Below are positions 9,154-17,441 of a stretch of DNA of 64,000 bases, one piece after another. Position 1 is the first letter of the stretch, and each line of letters opens with the position of its first letter. Where the stretch lies: NCBI GenBank assembly GCA_002332795.1, contig DDBP01000111.1:1-64000 (forward strand), written 5' to 3'. This stretch comes from Anaerolineales bacterium UBA2029. Its GTDB lineage: Bacteria; Chloroflexota; Anaerolineae; Aggregatilineales; Aggregatilineaceae. The notes beneath the pieces were generated by a model, which saw nothing but the letters and a program-made list of their open reading frames with translations, did not search any database and was not told where the DNA came from. Both the position numbers and the translations under genes were made by a program.

Positions 9154-10185
9154 TTAGCCAGGCGGCATGAGGAAGCCCATGTTCTCTCGTGCACGCCTCA
9201 GCGTCGCTTCGGCTACTGCGCTGGCCCGCTCTGCACCCTGGGCCAACAACTCGTCAATGAAACCCTTTTCGCTGGTCAGCTCACGGTAACGCTGCTGAAT
9301 GGGCTGCAGGGCAGCGATGACAACTTCTGCCACTTCCTTCTTGAGATCGCCATAGCCGCGCGCCTGGGCAAAGTGCGCTTCGATGGCATCTCTGGGCTGG
9401 TCGGTGAAAGCTTCGTAGATTTCCAGCAGATTGTTGACCCCAGCTTTCTCCGGATCGTCGCTGAAGCAGATCTCGCGCCCGGAGTCGGTGACTGCGCGCA
9501 TGATCTTCTTCTTGATCCGATCCGGCGGGTCGAGCAGGTAGACGGCGTGATACTCTGATTCGGTCAGGCTCTTGCTCATTTTGACCAGCGGGTTGTCCAG
9601 CCCCTTGATGCGCGCACCTGCCGGCGGGATCATCGCTTCCGGGATGGTGAAAGTCTCGCCGAAGAGATGGTTGAAACGCTGGGCGATATCGCGGGTCAAC
9701 TCCAGGTGCTGGCGCTGATCGTCCCCGACCGGCACCGCGTCAGCCTGGTAGAGCAGGATATCTGCGGCCATGAGCACCGGGTAGTCGAGCAGACCAGTGC
9801 CTACTGAGTCAGCCTGTTGCCGGGCGGCCTTGTCTTTGAACTGCGTCATGCGATACAGCCATCCCAGCGGCGTGATGCAGTTGAGCAACCAGGCCAGCTC
9901 ACTGTGAGCGGGCACATGAGACTGCACGAACACCGTGGAGACGGCGGGATCAATACCACAGGCCAGATAGAGCGCGGCGACCTCGCGCGTCTTTTCGCGC
10001 AATTCAGCGGGGTTGTACGGCACCGTGACTGCGTGCAGGTCCACCACGCAGAAGAAGCTTTCGAAGTTATACTGTTCGCGCGCCCACTGTTTGAGCGCAC
10101 CAACATAGTTGCCAATAGTCAGGCTGCCCGATGGCTGAACGCCAGAGAGCACGCGCTTTTGTCTCTTGAGAGCCGGTTCACTCAT
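9154..10185 (-). CDS. trpS: Tryptophanyl-tRNA synthetase
   Basis: A class I aminoacyl-tRNA synthetase of 343 residues, close to the usual bacterial TrpS length. It charges tRNA-Trp with tryptophan using ATP. The signature GVQPSGSLTIGNY (residues 15-27) contains the HIGH-equivalent loop, and VKMSKS at 201-206 is the KMSKS loop that binds ATP. The ATG at 10185 has AGGG about 10 nt upstream; a longer frame runs back into the tRNA gene and is rejected. It lies 130 nt downstream of tRNA-Arg on the same strand. Confidence 0.97.
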   Translation of the reverse strand: MSEPALKRQKRVLSGVQPSGSLTIGNYVGALKQWAREQYNFESFFCVVDLHAVTVPYNPAELREKTREVAALYLACGIDPAVSTVFVQSHVPAHSELAWLLNCITPLGWLYRMTQFKDKAARQQADSVGTGLLDYPVLMAADILLYQADAVPVGDDQRQHLELTRDIAQRFNHLFGETFTIPEAMIPPAGARIKGLDNPLVKMSKSLTESEYHAVYLLDPPDRIKKKIMRAVTDSGREICFSDDPEKAGVNNLLEIYEAFTDQPRDAIEAHFAQARGYGDLKKEVAEVVIAALQPIQQRYRELTSEKGFIDELLAQGAERASAVAEATLRRARENMGFLMPPG

Positions 10186-10315
10186 CAACGAAATACCCTG
10201 TGCGTGTGTGAAGCATGGTTCAGGCGAAGAAATTGTAGCATTCGGGAGAACAACGAGCAACCGCTTTCGACGGCAAAACATCGGCCAGCGCAGACGGTCG
10301 CTGGCTGGCCGAGGA

Positions 10316-10388
10316 TGCCGCCGGCAGGATTCGAACCCGCGACGCCTAGTTCCGAAGACTAGCGCTCTATCCACTGAGCTACGGCGGC
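10316..10388 (-). tRNA. tRNA-Arg (anticodon TCG)
   Basis: On the minus strand the 73-nt sequence begins GCCGCCGTAGCTCAGTGG and folds as a full cloverleaf. The 7-bp acceptor stem is GCCGCCG/CGGCGGC with discriminator A, the anticodon stem CTAGT/ACTAG encloses loop CTTCGGA (anticodon TCG), and the T arm has GTTCGAAT. No CCA is encoded. Confidence 0.97.
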
Positions 10389-10481
10389 GTGTACGGCTGC
10401 AATCATACCATGCGTTCGCACCCGACGCCAGGGCTTCGGCTTCGTGTGCAGGCGGTTGTCAACATCCGGAGGATGGCTACC

Positions 10482-11306
10482 TCACCAGATGGCATCGGGG
10501 AAAGTCGTTATGCCTGCGTGCACTCCCACGCGCTTGTACATCAGTACGTCGGTGAAAGGCTCCCCAAGAACGCCGTCGTGAATGGCCCACGATCGCCCGG
10601 AAACGGAACGCCAGGCTTCAGGATGACGGAAGGGGGTCGAGCCATCCAGACGAGCGTGCAGGATGCCTCCCGGCTGAAACTCGCGGTGAATCCAGCGCAT
10701 GCGCTGAAGGCCGCGAGCGTAGGCGAAGCCGTAACGCTCGAAGGTGATCGCGTTGTGGTAGAAGAGCGGCTCGATGAGAAACAGTTCATGCCCCATCCGG
10801 CTGACGAACTGTTCAAAGACGGGCAGGGCAGACCGGAACAGACGCAGGCCGCGCCGCGTCTGGCCGGGGGCCAGCCCTGCCTGCATGGCGCGGATTTCTT
10901 CGGGGATGTTGCGGCTGCGGATACCCAGTTGTGTGTCCTGCCCTTCTTGGTCCACGTCAATATGGAATCGCGGCGAGTCGGGATCGCCGACTATCACCAT
11001 CAGCACCATCAGTTGCCCGTTGAACGTGTCGCCCATATGCAGGTAGATGGCAGGCTCCGACGCATCGGGCGCCGGGTATACCGAGATTTCGACCGAGCTA
11101 CTGCCGGGCGGATAGCGGTAGACGATCGCAGGCTGTCCGCCCAACGTGTCGTCCTGAGGATCAATGCCGAAGCGGAGATATACCCACTCCGGGATCAGGG
11201 TGCGATAGATCGCGCGCTTCTGCTGAGGCGGCAGGTCGTTGATCTCGCGAATGGTGGATGGCCATTGCTGAGGAGCGCCGGGAATCACCGCGCCGAGTCC
11301 TCTCAC
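10482..11306 (-). CDS. Conserved-looking protein of unknown function, translationally coupled to smpB
   Basis: 274 residues, soluble, no signal peptide or membrane segment. The GTG start at 11306 overlaps the smpB stop in a GTGA, so translation is probably coupled. The segment NAITFERYGFAYARG near residue 200 faintly recalls the end of a GNAT acetyltransferase fold (YxxxGF), but no complete motif is present. I do not recognise the family. Its location between smpB and a tRNA gene is housekeeping context only. Confidence 0.75.
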   Translation of the reverse strand: MRGLGAVIPGAPQQWPSTIREINDLPPQQKRAIYRTLIPEWVYLRFGIDPQDDTLGGQPAIVYRYPPGSSSVEISVYPAPDASEPAIYLHMGDTFNGQLMVLMVIVGDPDSPRFHIDVDQEGQDTQLGIRSRNIPEEIRAMQAGLAPGQTRRGLRLFRSALPVFEQFVSRMGHELFLIEPLFYHNAITFERYGFAYARGLQRMRWIHREFQPGGILHARLDGSTPFRHPEAWRSVSGRSWAIHDGVLGEPFTDVLMYKRVGVHAGITTFPDAIW

Positions 11307-11764
11307 TCTTCGCGTTTACGCAGCGTGCGCTTAATCTGAAGCTGCGCGTCTCGCTTGCGCATGGTTTCGCGCTTGTCGTATTGCTTCTTACCGCGTGCCA
11401 GCGCGATCTCCAGCTTGGCCAGGCCGCGCGTCAGATACATCATGGTGGGGACGATAGTCAGCCCCTTTTCCTGTACGCGGGCAGCGATACGATCGATCTC
11501 CTTGCGATGCAGGAGCAGCTTACGCGGGCGCAGAGGGTCGTGCCCGAAGCGCCCGGCCTGATCGTAGGAGGCGATGTGCGCGTTGAGCAGCCACAGTTCG
11601 CCATCGCGCGGCAATACATAGGCTTCGCGCAGGTTGACATGACCAGCGCGAATGGACTTGATCTCGGAGCCAGTGAGAGCGATCCCGGCTTCGAAAGTAT
11701 CCAGCAGTTCATAGTCGTGACGCGCTTTGCGGTTAGTGGCGACTATTTTACGTCCTGTGTTCAC
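11303..11764 (-). CDS. smpB: SsrA-binding protein SmpB
   Basis: Binds tmRNA and delivers it to ribosomes stalled on mRNA without a stop codon. Signature segments are NRKARHDYEL near the start, FEAGIALTGSEIKSIR, the Ile/Leu-Ala-Arg-Gly-Lys-Lys region and a basic tail ending KRTLRKREE, which in the family reaches into the decoding centre. AGGAG lies immediately before a first GTG at 11776 and about 11 nt before a second in-frame GTG at 11764; the second gives normal spacing and the usual short lead before NRKARHDY, so I use it. 153 residues. Preceded by ctpA by 18 nt. Confidence 0.95.
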   Translation of the reverse strand: MNTGRKIVATNRKARHDYELLDTFEAGIALTGSEIKSIRAGHVNLREAYVLPRDGELWLLNAHIASYDQAGRFGHDPLRPRKLLLHRKEIDRIAARVQEKGLTIVPTMMYLTRGLAKLEIALARGKKQYDKRETMRKRDAQLQIKRTLRKREE

Positions 11765-11782
11765 GCTCTTGATCACTCCTGT

Positions 11783-12997
11783 TTAGGGTGAGGCTGGTTC
11801 CTGCAGTTGAGCGGTGAGGTACTCCAGTGCCGCGGTGATGAAGGGGTCCTCTCCCTCATCCGACCCGGTAGTCTCTTCAACCACGATGTCGGGCGTCAGT
11901 CCCTGCCCCTGGATCGGTGTTTCGTTGGGAGTAAACCACAGGGCAACGGTCACGTGCACCTGGGAGCCGTCGGGTAGATCGTGCACATGTTGCACCGACC
12001 CCTTGCCAAAACTCGGCTGACCGATGAGCACAGCTCTGCCGCGATCCCGCAGCGCTCCGGCAACCACTTCGGAAGCGCTGGCGCTGGTGCTATCAATGAG
12101 TACGGCCAGGGGCAGGGTTTCAGCAGGCTGGCCGGTCACGGAGCGGTAAACGGTGCTATGGCCGTTGCGATCGCGCTGAGTGACGACCACTCCCTCGTCC
12201 AGGAACAGGTCGCTGACGCTGACCGCCTGATCTAGCAGACCGCCCGGATTGCCGCGCAGGTCGAGTATCAGGGCTGCGATTCCCTGATCGAGCAGTGTGT
12301 CAATTTCGTTGGACAGTAACTCTGTCGCCCGATCGTTAAAGCTGAACAGACGCACATAACCCACCTGATCGTAGGTGCTGGCGATGAGGGTGGGTAATTC
12401 GACGCGCGCACGGGTGATCTCTACGCTGAAGCGGGACTCGTCGCGAGGACGATAGACGGTCAGAGTCACTTTGCTACCCACTTCGCCGCGCAGGCGCGCC
12501 ACGGAGTCTTCCAGCGTCCAGCCAGCGATAGACACACCATCTACTTCCAGGATGACATCCTGGACTTGCAACCCTGCTTCTTCGGCGGGATAGCCGGCAA
12601 AAAGCGCGGTGATGGTCAGCTGTCCCTCGGCATTCAGACCTACGTAAGCCCCGATCCCTCCAAATTCGCCGGCGATACGTTGCCGGTCGAAAGAAGCCTG
12701 ACGGGGTGGGGCGAAGAAGGTATACGGATCGCCCGCCTTGGCCAGCAACCCCTGGATCGCGCCATAAATCAATTCGCGCTCTTCGGGCAGATCGTAATAG
12801 AACTCGCGCTCCAGAATGCTCCAACTCTGCCAGAAGATGTCGAAATTGCGCGTATCATGGGGCGAGTCTGTGCGCTCGGCGAACCAGACTCCCGCCAGAA
12901 AAGCCACCGCAGCAATCAGGACCGCGGCGAACATCAACCGTACGCGGTGCAGAGAACCAGGAGAGTTCGGGGCTAGATTGGAAGAGGACGACGTCAT
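11783..12997 (-). CDS. S41-family C-terminal processing protease (first of two paralogues)
   Basis: A 404-residue CtpA-type serine protease. One membrane anchor spans about residues 21-40, placing the rest outside the membrane. The PDZ domain runs about 110-195 (GGIGAYVG to the LTVYRP strand). The catalytic domain has LDLRGNPGG near 246-253, Ser307 in STSASASE, Lys332 in SFGKGS and Gln336, the Ser-Lys-Gln set of the family. The ATG at 12997 has GGAG 11 nt upstream; the longer frame overlaps the upstream paralogue. 28 nt separate it from that paralogue. Likely role: trimming or degrading exported proteins. Confidence 0.93.
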   Translation of the reverse strand: MTSSSSNLAPNSPGSLHRVRLMFAAVLIAAVAFLAGVWFAERTDSPHDTRNFDIFWQSWSILEREFYYDLPEERELIYGAIQGLLAKAGDPYTFFAPPRQASFDRQRIAGEFGGIGAYVGLNAEGQLTITALFAGYPAEEAGLQVQDVILEVDGVSIAGWTLEDSVARLRGEVGSKVTLTVYRPRDESRFSVEITRARVELPTLIASTYDQVGYVRLFSFNDRATELLSNEIDTLLDQGIAALILDLRGNPGGLLDQAVSVSDLFLDEGVVVTQRDRNGHSTVYRSVTGQPAETLPLAVLIDSTSASASEVVAGALRDRGRAVLIGQPSFGKGSVQHVHDLPDGSQVHVTVALWFTPNETPIQGQGLTPDIVVEETTGSDEGEDPFITAALEYLTAQLQEPASP

Positions 12998-13025
12998 GGA
13001 TTGATGTGCTCCGTTTTCGATGCAG

Positions 13026-14246
13026 TCAATTGGCAGCATGAGAAGCGGACTCAAGTTGAGCGCTCAGGTAGCGGATGGCTTCGCCAAGCTCAACGTCGCG
13101 CCCGTCTTCTGCCGGGATCATGGCAATATCCGGCTGCAGACCTTGCCCATCCAACGCTACATGCGCCGGAGTAAACCACTCGGCGCTGGTGATGTGGATC
13201 GAAGAGTCGTCGGAAAGGCGGAAGATGAGTTGGACGGAACCTTTGCCATAGGTCTTCTGACCGATCAAAATCCCTCGTCCGCGATCTCTGATAGCGCCAG
13301 CGACCAGTTCTGCCGCGCTGGCTGTACCCTGGTCAACCAGTACCGCCAGAGGCTGACTGACGGCTGCTCCGCCGGGCGTCGCCAGGGTTTCCTTTTCGCC
13401 CTGGCGTGTGCGCTCGTAGAAGACCACGCCGCCATCCAGGAATTCCGACGCGACGGCCACTGACTCTTCAAGCAGCCCTCCAGAATTTCCGCGCAGATCG
13501 AGGATCAGCGCCTGGACGTTTTGTGAGGACAGTTCGGTCAGGGCTGTGCGCAGTTCGTCGGGGGTGCGGGCGGTGAAGCGCAGGAGCTGAACATATCCCA
13601 GGGAAGGTGCTTCGGGCACGACATGCCAGATGACCGAGGGCACCATGACCTCTTCGAACGCGATAAAGTACTCGCGCGCGTCGGCCTGATCGGGCTGACG
13701 GACGGTGATAGTCACCCCCCGCCCTTCGCCTACCTCTCCGCGCAGCAGCCGGTCAATGACATCCAGACGCTCGTCGGGGGCCAGCGAGACGCCGTTGACG
13801 GTCAGCAACAGATCGCCATCAAGGACTCCGGCGCGAGCGGCTGGCCCATCACGGAACGGAAACAGCACCACCTCCCCGCGCTCGTTGCGCCGCACCTGGA
13901 CGCCAATGCCTCCGTACCTGCCCGCCAGCACTTCCGATTCGTTCTGGGCCACGGGCGGGTCAATGAAAAAAGTGAAGGGGTCGTTGAGCGCTCCCAGGTA
14001 GCCACGAATGGCCGCGTATTCCATCTCTTTAGCCGGAGGCAGATCGCGCAGGTAATGCTCCTGGAGCAACTGTTCTACTTCGGTCAGCAGCGCAAAGCGC
14101 GTCGGCGTTGGCTCGCGCGCTGGTTCAACCAGACGATCGCGAACGATGAATCCCGCGAAGAAGGTCAGGCCGAAGGCAAAGCCGAGTAGTGTCCCTCGCG
14201 CAAGCGCGGTCGCCAGCCGGCGGCGGAATGACAGGGGGCGTTTCAT
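13026..14246 (-). CDS. S41-family C-terminal processing protease (second of two paralogues)
   Basis: 406 residues with the same plan as its downstream neighbour: anchor helix about 17-35, PDZ domain about 112-195 and a catalytic core with LDLRGNSGG, Ser310 in GTASAAE, Lys335 in TYGKGS and Gln339. The ATG at 14246 is preceded by AAGGA at 9 nt. First gene of the operon that continues with the other S41 protease and smpB. The two proteins clearly share ancestry but differ through most of the PDZ domain, so the duplication is not recent. Confidence 0.93.
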   Translation of the reverse strand: MKRPLSFRRRLATALARGTLLGFAFGLTFFAGFIVRDRLVEPAREPTPTRFALLTEVEQLLQEHYLRDLPPAKEMEYAAIRGYLGALNDPFTFFIDPPVAQNESEVLAGRYGGIGVQVRRNERGEVVLFPFRDGPAARAGVLDGDLLLTVNGVSLAPDERLDVIDRLLRGEVGEGRGVTITVRQPDQADAREYFIAFEEVMVPSVIWHVVPEAPSLGYVQLLRFTARTPDELRTALTELSSQNVQALILDLRGNSGGLLEESVAVASEFLDGGVVFYERTRQGEKETLATPGGAAVSQPLAVLVDQGTASAAELVAGAIRDRGRGILIGQKTYGKGSVQLIFRLSDDSSIHITSAEWFTPAHVALDGQGLQPDIAMIPAEDGRDVELGEAIRYLSAQLESASHAAN

Positions 14247-14277
14247 GACCGGAATCCTTAGTGTGCGCAACACCGAC

Positions 14278-14305
14278 ATTCTAACATAGTCTGCGGGAGT
14301 GTCTA
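14278..14305 (-). promoter_or_regulatory. Probable promoter of the S41 protease-smpB operon
   Basis: On the minus strand, TAGACA (14305-14300), a 16-nt spacer and TAGAAT (14283-14278). It ends about 32 nt before the ATG at 14246. Confidence 0.55.
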
Positions 14306-14380
14306 TGGCTCAGGCTTCCCCGAATGGCAGACTACCGTTATCATACGAGGTGAGATGAGTCTGGGTGAGAGGGTACTACC

Positions 14381-16045
14381 ATGCACAGGCGCAGGCCCCT
14401 GGTACTGGTGGCTGATGATGAGCAGAACGCGATCTTGCTGTTGCATCGCGTGCTGGAGCGCGAAGGCTTCGATGTGGAAAGCGCGCGCGACGGACTGTCT
14501 ACGCTGGCCAAGGCGCGCGAATTGAAGCCTGATCTGATTTTGTTGGATGTGCAGATGCCCCATCTCAACGGCTTTGAGGTCACAGCCCGCTTGCGGGAAG
14601 ACCCGGAGACTGCCCGGATTCCCGTAATTTTCGTCACCGCGGCTGCACGCGAAGCAGCAGACGTGGCTCACGGGTTGCAGCTGGGGGCCGATGACTATAT
14701 CCGCAAGCCCTACGACTATCATGAACTGGTAGCGCGGGCGATCAGCAAGATGCGCGCTCGTCAGCTAGAGGACCGCCTGCAGCGCCGTAACGCCGAACTG
14801 GAAGCCCTGGTGCGCATCGGGGCGGAATTCAACCAGCAACTGGCGCTCCCCGATCTGGCCAACCGTATCGTGGCGATCGCCAGAGACGAGTTCGGTGCAC
14901 ACCAGGTCGAGCTTTACCTGTTCGACGAGCAACAACAGCCGCTTCTCTGTCGCGATCTGCGGCACGGACTGCTGTCTGAAGAAGAAGTGCGCGCCGTGCT
15001 GGATGGAGAAGACACCGTAGCAGGCTACGTCTACCGTACCGGTGCGCCTGTGCTCGTCGCCGACGTTTCGACTGCGGGGCAGTTTGGGCACCTGCAACGC
15101 CAGGGGTATCACTCCGCTATTGCGGCCCCCTTGCTACATCATGGGCGGCTGGTAGGCATCCTGGTAGTGGCGCACGCCGAACCGGAGGCGTACGGCGAGA
15201 GCAAGCTGCGCATGTTGCGTTCGGTTGGGGAACAGGCGGCCCTGGCGGTGCGCAATGCTCAACTCCACGCGGCATTGCATGCCTACGCCCAAAATCTGGA
15301 GGCCATGGTTGACGAGCGCACTCGTGAGCTACGCGCTGCACAGGCACAACTGATCCAGTCGGAGAAGCTGGCTGCGTTGGGGCGGCTGGCGGCTGGAATC
15401 GCCCATGAGGTCAACAATCCTCTGCAGCCAATCCTCAACTGCCTGGAAGTTGCTATCGAAGACATCGAGAACGGGCAACCCGTAGATGCCCAGGGACTGC
15501 GCGTGGCCGAGCAGGAAGTTCAGCGCATTAAGGGCATCGTGTCGCGGCTGCTCGACTTTGCTCGTCCGACTACGGGCGAAATCATGCGCATAGACTTGAG
15601 AGAGCTGGTTGAGGAGGTGACACTGTTCACGCAGCGGCAGATGGAACGCATGCAGGTGAGAGTCACCAAGAGACTTGAGCCAGTGCCTCCCATCCTGGGC
15701 ACACCGGCGCAACTCAAACAGGTCTTGCTCAATCTGGTGCTCAATGCCGCCGAATCCATGCCCGGCGGCGGCGACATGACTGTCGAGCTGTACCAGGATG
15801 GACAAGGCGTGGTGCTGGCTGTCGCGGACACGGGGACGGGTATTGCGCCCGAAGCGCTCGACCGCATCTTTGAGCCGTTTTTCTCTACCAAGAGCGATGG
15901 CACGGGGCTGGGACTGTCTGTCACCTACGGGATTGTGCAGGGACACGGCGGCACAATCACCGTAGAGAGCGAAGTAGGAAAGGGCAGCCGTTTCGTCGTG
16001 TGGCTGCCCACTGAAAGTGCGAGTACCACTCAGGTCAACGACTGA
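14381..16045 (+). CDS. Receiver-GAF-histidine kinase hybrid
   Basis: 554 residues in an unusual order. An N-terminal receiver domain (1-125) has the phospho-acceptor Asp56 in LLLDVQMP. A GAF domain (about 140-295) follows, then a coiled-coil linker, a HisKA domain with His342 in AGIAHEVNNPL and an HATPase_c domain (LNLVLNAAE, VADTGTGIA, GTGLGLSV). There is no membrane segment, so it acts in the cytoplasm. The NtrB-like H-box suggests kinase output gated by an incoming phosphate on the receiver. No response regulator lies next to it, so the partner is elsewhere. The ATG is preceded by GAGAGGG at about 8 nt. Confidence 0.93.
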   Translation: MHRRRPLVLVADDEQNAILLLHRVLEREGFDVESARDGLSTLAKARELKPDLILLDVQMPHLNGFEVTARLREDPETARIPVIFVTAAAREAADVAHGLQLGADDYIRKPYDYHELVARAISKMRARQLEDRLQRRNAELEALVRIGAEFNQQLALPDLANRIVAIARDEFGAHQVELYLFDEQQQPLLCRDLRHGLLSEEEVRAVLDGEDTVAGYVYRTGAPVLVADVSTAGQFGHLQRQGYHSAIAAPLLHHGRLVGILVVAHAEPEAYGESKLRMLRSVGEQAALAVRNAQLHAALHAYAQNLEAMVDERTRELRAAQAQLIQSEKLAALGRLAAGIAHEVNNPLQPILNCLEVAIEDIENGQPVDAQGLRVAEQEVQRIKGIVSRLLDFARPTTGEIMRIDLRELVEEVTLFTQRQMERMQVRVTKRLEPVPPILGTPAQLKQVLLNLVLNAAESMPGGGDMTVELYQDGQGVVLAVADTGTGIAPEALDRIFEPFFSTKSDGTGLGLSVTYGIVQGHGGTITVESEVGKGSRFVVWLPTESASTTQVND

Positions 16046-16046
16046 G

Positions 16047-17231
16047 TCAGGAGACTGACCAGAGGGCCTGGAAACTGGCCAGCGCTCTCTCGCCGGTGCC
16101 CAGGTCACCGTTCAGGTAGCGCTGAGCGGCCTCCAACGGAACCTGGGCGCGGTATAGGGTATCGTGTTTTTCGGACTGGCAACGATTGACAGATACCCCG
16201 ACGGCATCTACCTGTCCGCTCGCTGCCCCACTGTGTTGTGCTGCCAACTCCATGCCCCGAAAGACCGCCTGCGGCAGTCCGGATGGAGACGACAGACAGA
16301 ATTCCACGTAAAGGGTCTTCCCTAAGGAGCTGGGGGCAACGATGGCGCGGTACTCCTGGCCCAGGCCCTGCATGCTCAACTGATCGTTCAGGTCTTTGAG
16401 GACGCCTGCCAGCGTCACGTCTTCGATGGCAAGCGGAGCAAGCGGGCCAGGGTCTTGTGAAGGCGCTTCTTCTTGCTCCATCAGGCGGAAGGCGAGTACC
16501 ACCACACCCGCCAGGGCGATGATCATCGCCAGCACCCAGAACAACAGGCCAGGACGGCGCGCGCGTCGCGGGGCTGCCGGTGCTTGCTCCCGTTCGGCCT
16601 CTTCCTCTTCGAGCTTGAGCAAGGCATCCAGGTCTACCTGTTCGGCGTCAATGGCTCTGATCAAATCAGCGGTATCGAAATCTTCTTGCTGAAATTGATC
16701 GGATAGCAGGTCTTCTTCCAGACGAGCGAAAGGATCGTCTTCGCCGGCCTCGATCTGGGCAGGCATTTCGGCTTCGGTTTCGTCGAGGATGAGAGCTTCG
16801 AGAGGCTCTGGCGCGAACAGTGGCTTTTCCGGCGTCTCATAGTCTGGGAAGGCAGCGCTGCGAGCTTCAGGAGGAGCAAAGGTGCCCTCCAGTTCGGCCC
16901 AATCTTCAACCTCTACCTGGCCAGCGAAGGTATCATCTTCAGCCAGCGCGAATGCCTCAGGCTCTGCCGTAGCGGCTATCCGTTCGTCCAGGGCCGCCAG
17001 TAATTCGCGAGCCTTGTCGGCATTGGGGTAATCGGGGTCAAGAGTCAGGACGCGGGTGAGCGCATGGCGGATTTCTTGTGGGTCAGTTACGGCGTGGGCG
17101 AGGAGCCACCAGGCATGGACGTTGTCCTGCTCTCTCTCCAGCAGCGGTCGCAGTATCTGTTGCGCCTCCTGTGTGCGATCGTGCCGGATATAGCGATAAG
17201 CGCGCCGTAACTGTTCGCGTGTGTCGTCCAT
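16047..17231 (-). CDS. TPR-containing single-pass membrane protein
   Basis: 394 residues. TPR-like helices occupy about 1-80 (LLAHAVTDPQEIRHALTRVL). A long acidic, low-complexity linker follows, rich in E, D, P and A. One membrane helix (GLLFWVLAMIIALAGVVVLAF) comes near residue 255, then an outer domain of about 125 residues with two cysteines, in FCLSSPSG and VNRCQSE. The TPR part is therefore cytoplasmic and the C-terminal domain external. The 3' end lies 1 nt from the stop of the convergent kinase. Function unknown; the TPR part probably binds another protein. Confidence 0.8.
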   Translation of the reverse strand: MDDTREQLRRAYRYIRHDRTQEAQQILRPLLEREQDNVHAWWLLAHAVTDPQEIRHALTRVLTLDPDYPNADKARELLAALDERIAATAEPEAFALAEDDTFAGQVEVEDWAELEGTFAPPEARSAAFPDYETPEKPLFAPEPLEALILDETEAEMPAQIEAGEDDPFARLEEDLLSDQFQQEDFDTADLIRAIDAEQVDLDALLKLEEEEAEREQAPAAPRRARRPGLLFWVLAMIIALAGVVVLAFRLMEQEEAPSQDPGPLAPLAIEDVTLAGVLKDLNDQLSMQGLGQEYRAIVAPSSLGKTLYVEFCLSSPSGLPQAVFRGMELAAQHSGAASGQVDAVGVSVNRCQSEKHDTLYRAQVPLEAAQRYLNGDLGTGERALASFQALWSVS

Positions 17232-17356
17232 CGTCAGTTTCCTCCATGCGCTGCGAGCGCCCCTTCTGTGTGGGATTATAGTCGGCCTTGTCCGGCGTGC
17301 AAGGTGAGTAACAGGCTGGCGACGAGTAAGATTTCCGGCTCGGCAGGAAGGTGGTC

Positions 17357-17362
17357 TATAAT
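17357..17362 (+). promoter_or_regulatory. -10 element upstream of the giant repeat protein
   Basis: A consensus TATAAT with a poor -35 (TTTCCG, 19 nt upstream), 79 nt before the ATG at 17442. The divergent 17232-17441 gap holds no other clear signal. Confidence 0.4.
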
Positions 17363-17441
17363 CGGCCAGTGTGAGGAGTGGCGGGACACCTAAGCTAGCG
17401 GATCACATCAGAGCAGAACGGCGATTGAACACAGGCGGGTT

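Noticed and set aside
10186..10374. N-terminal extension of trpS
   Set aside because: It runs through the tRNA-Arg gene on the same strand and matches no part of TrpS.
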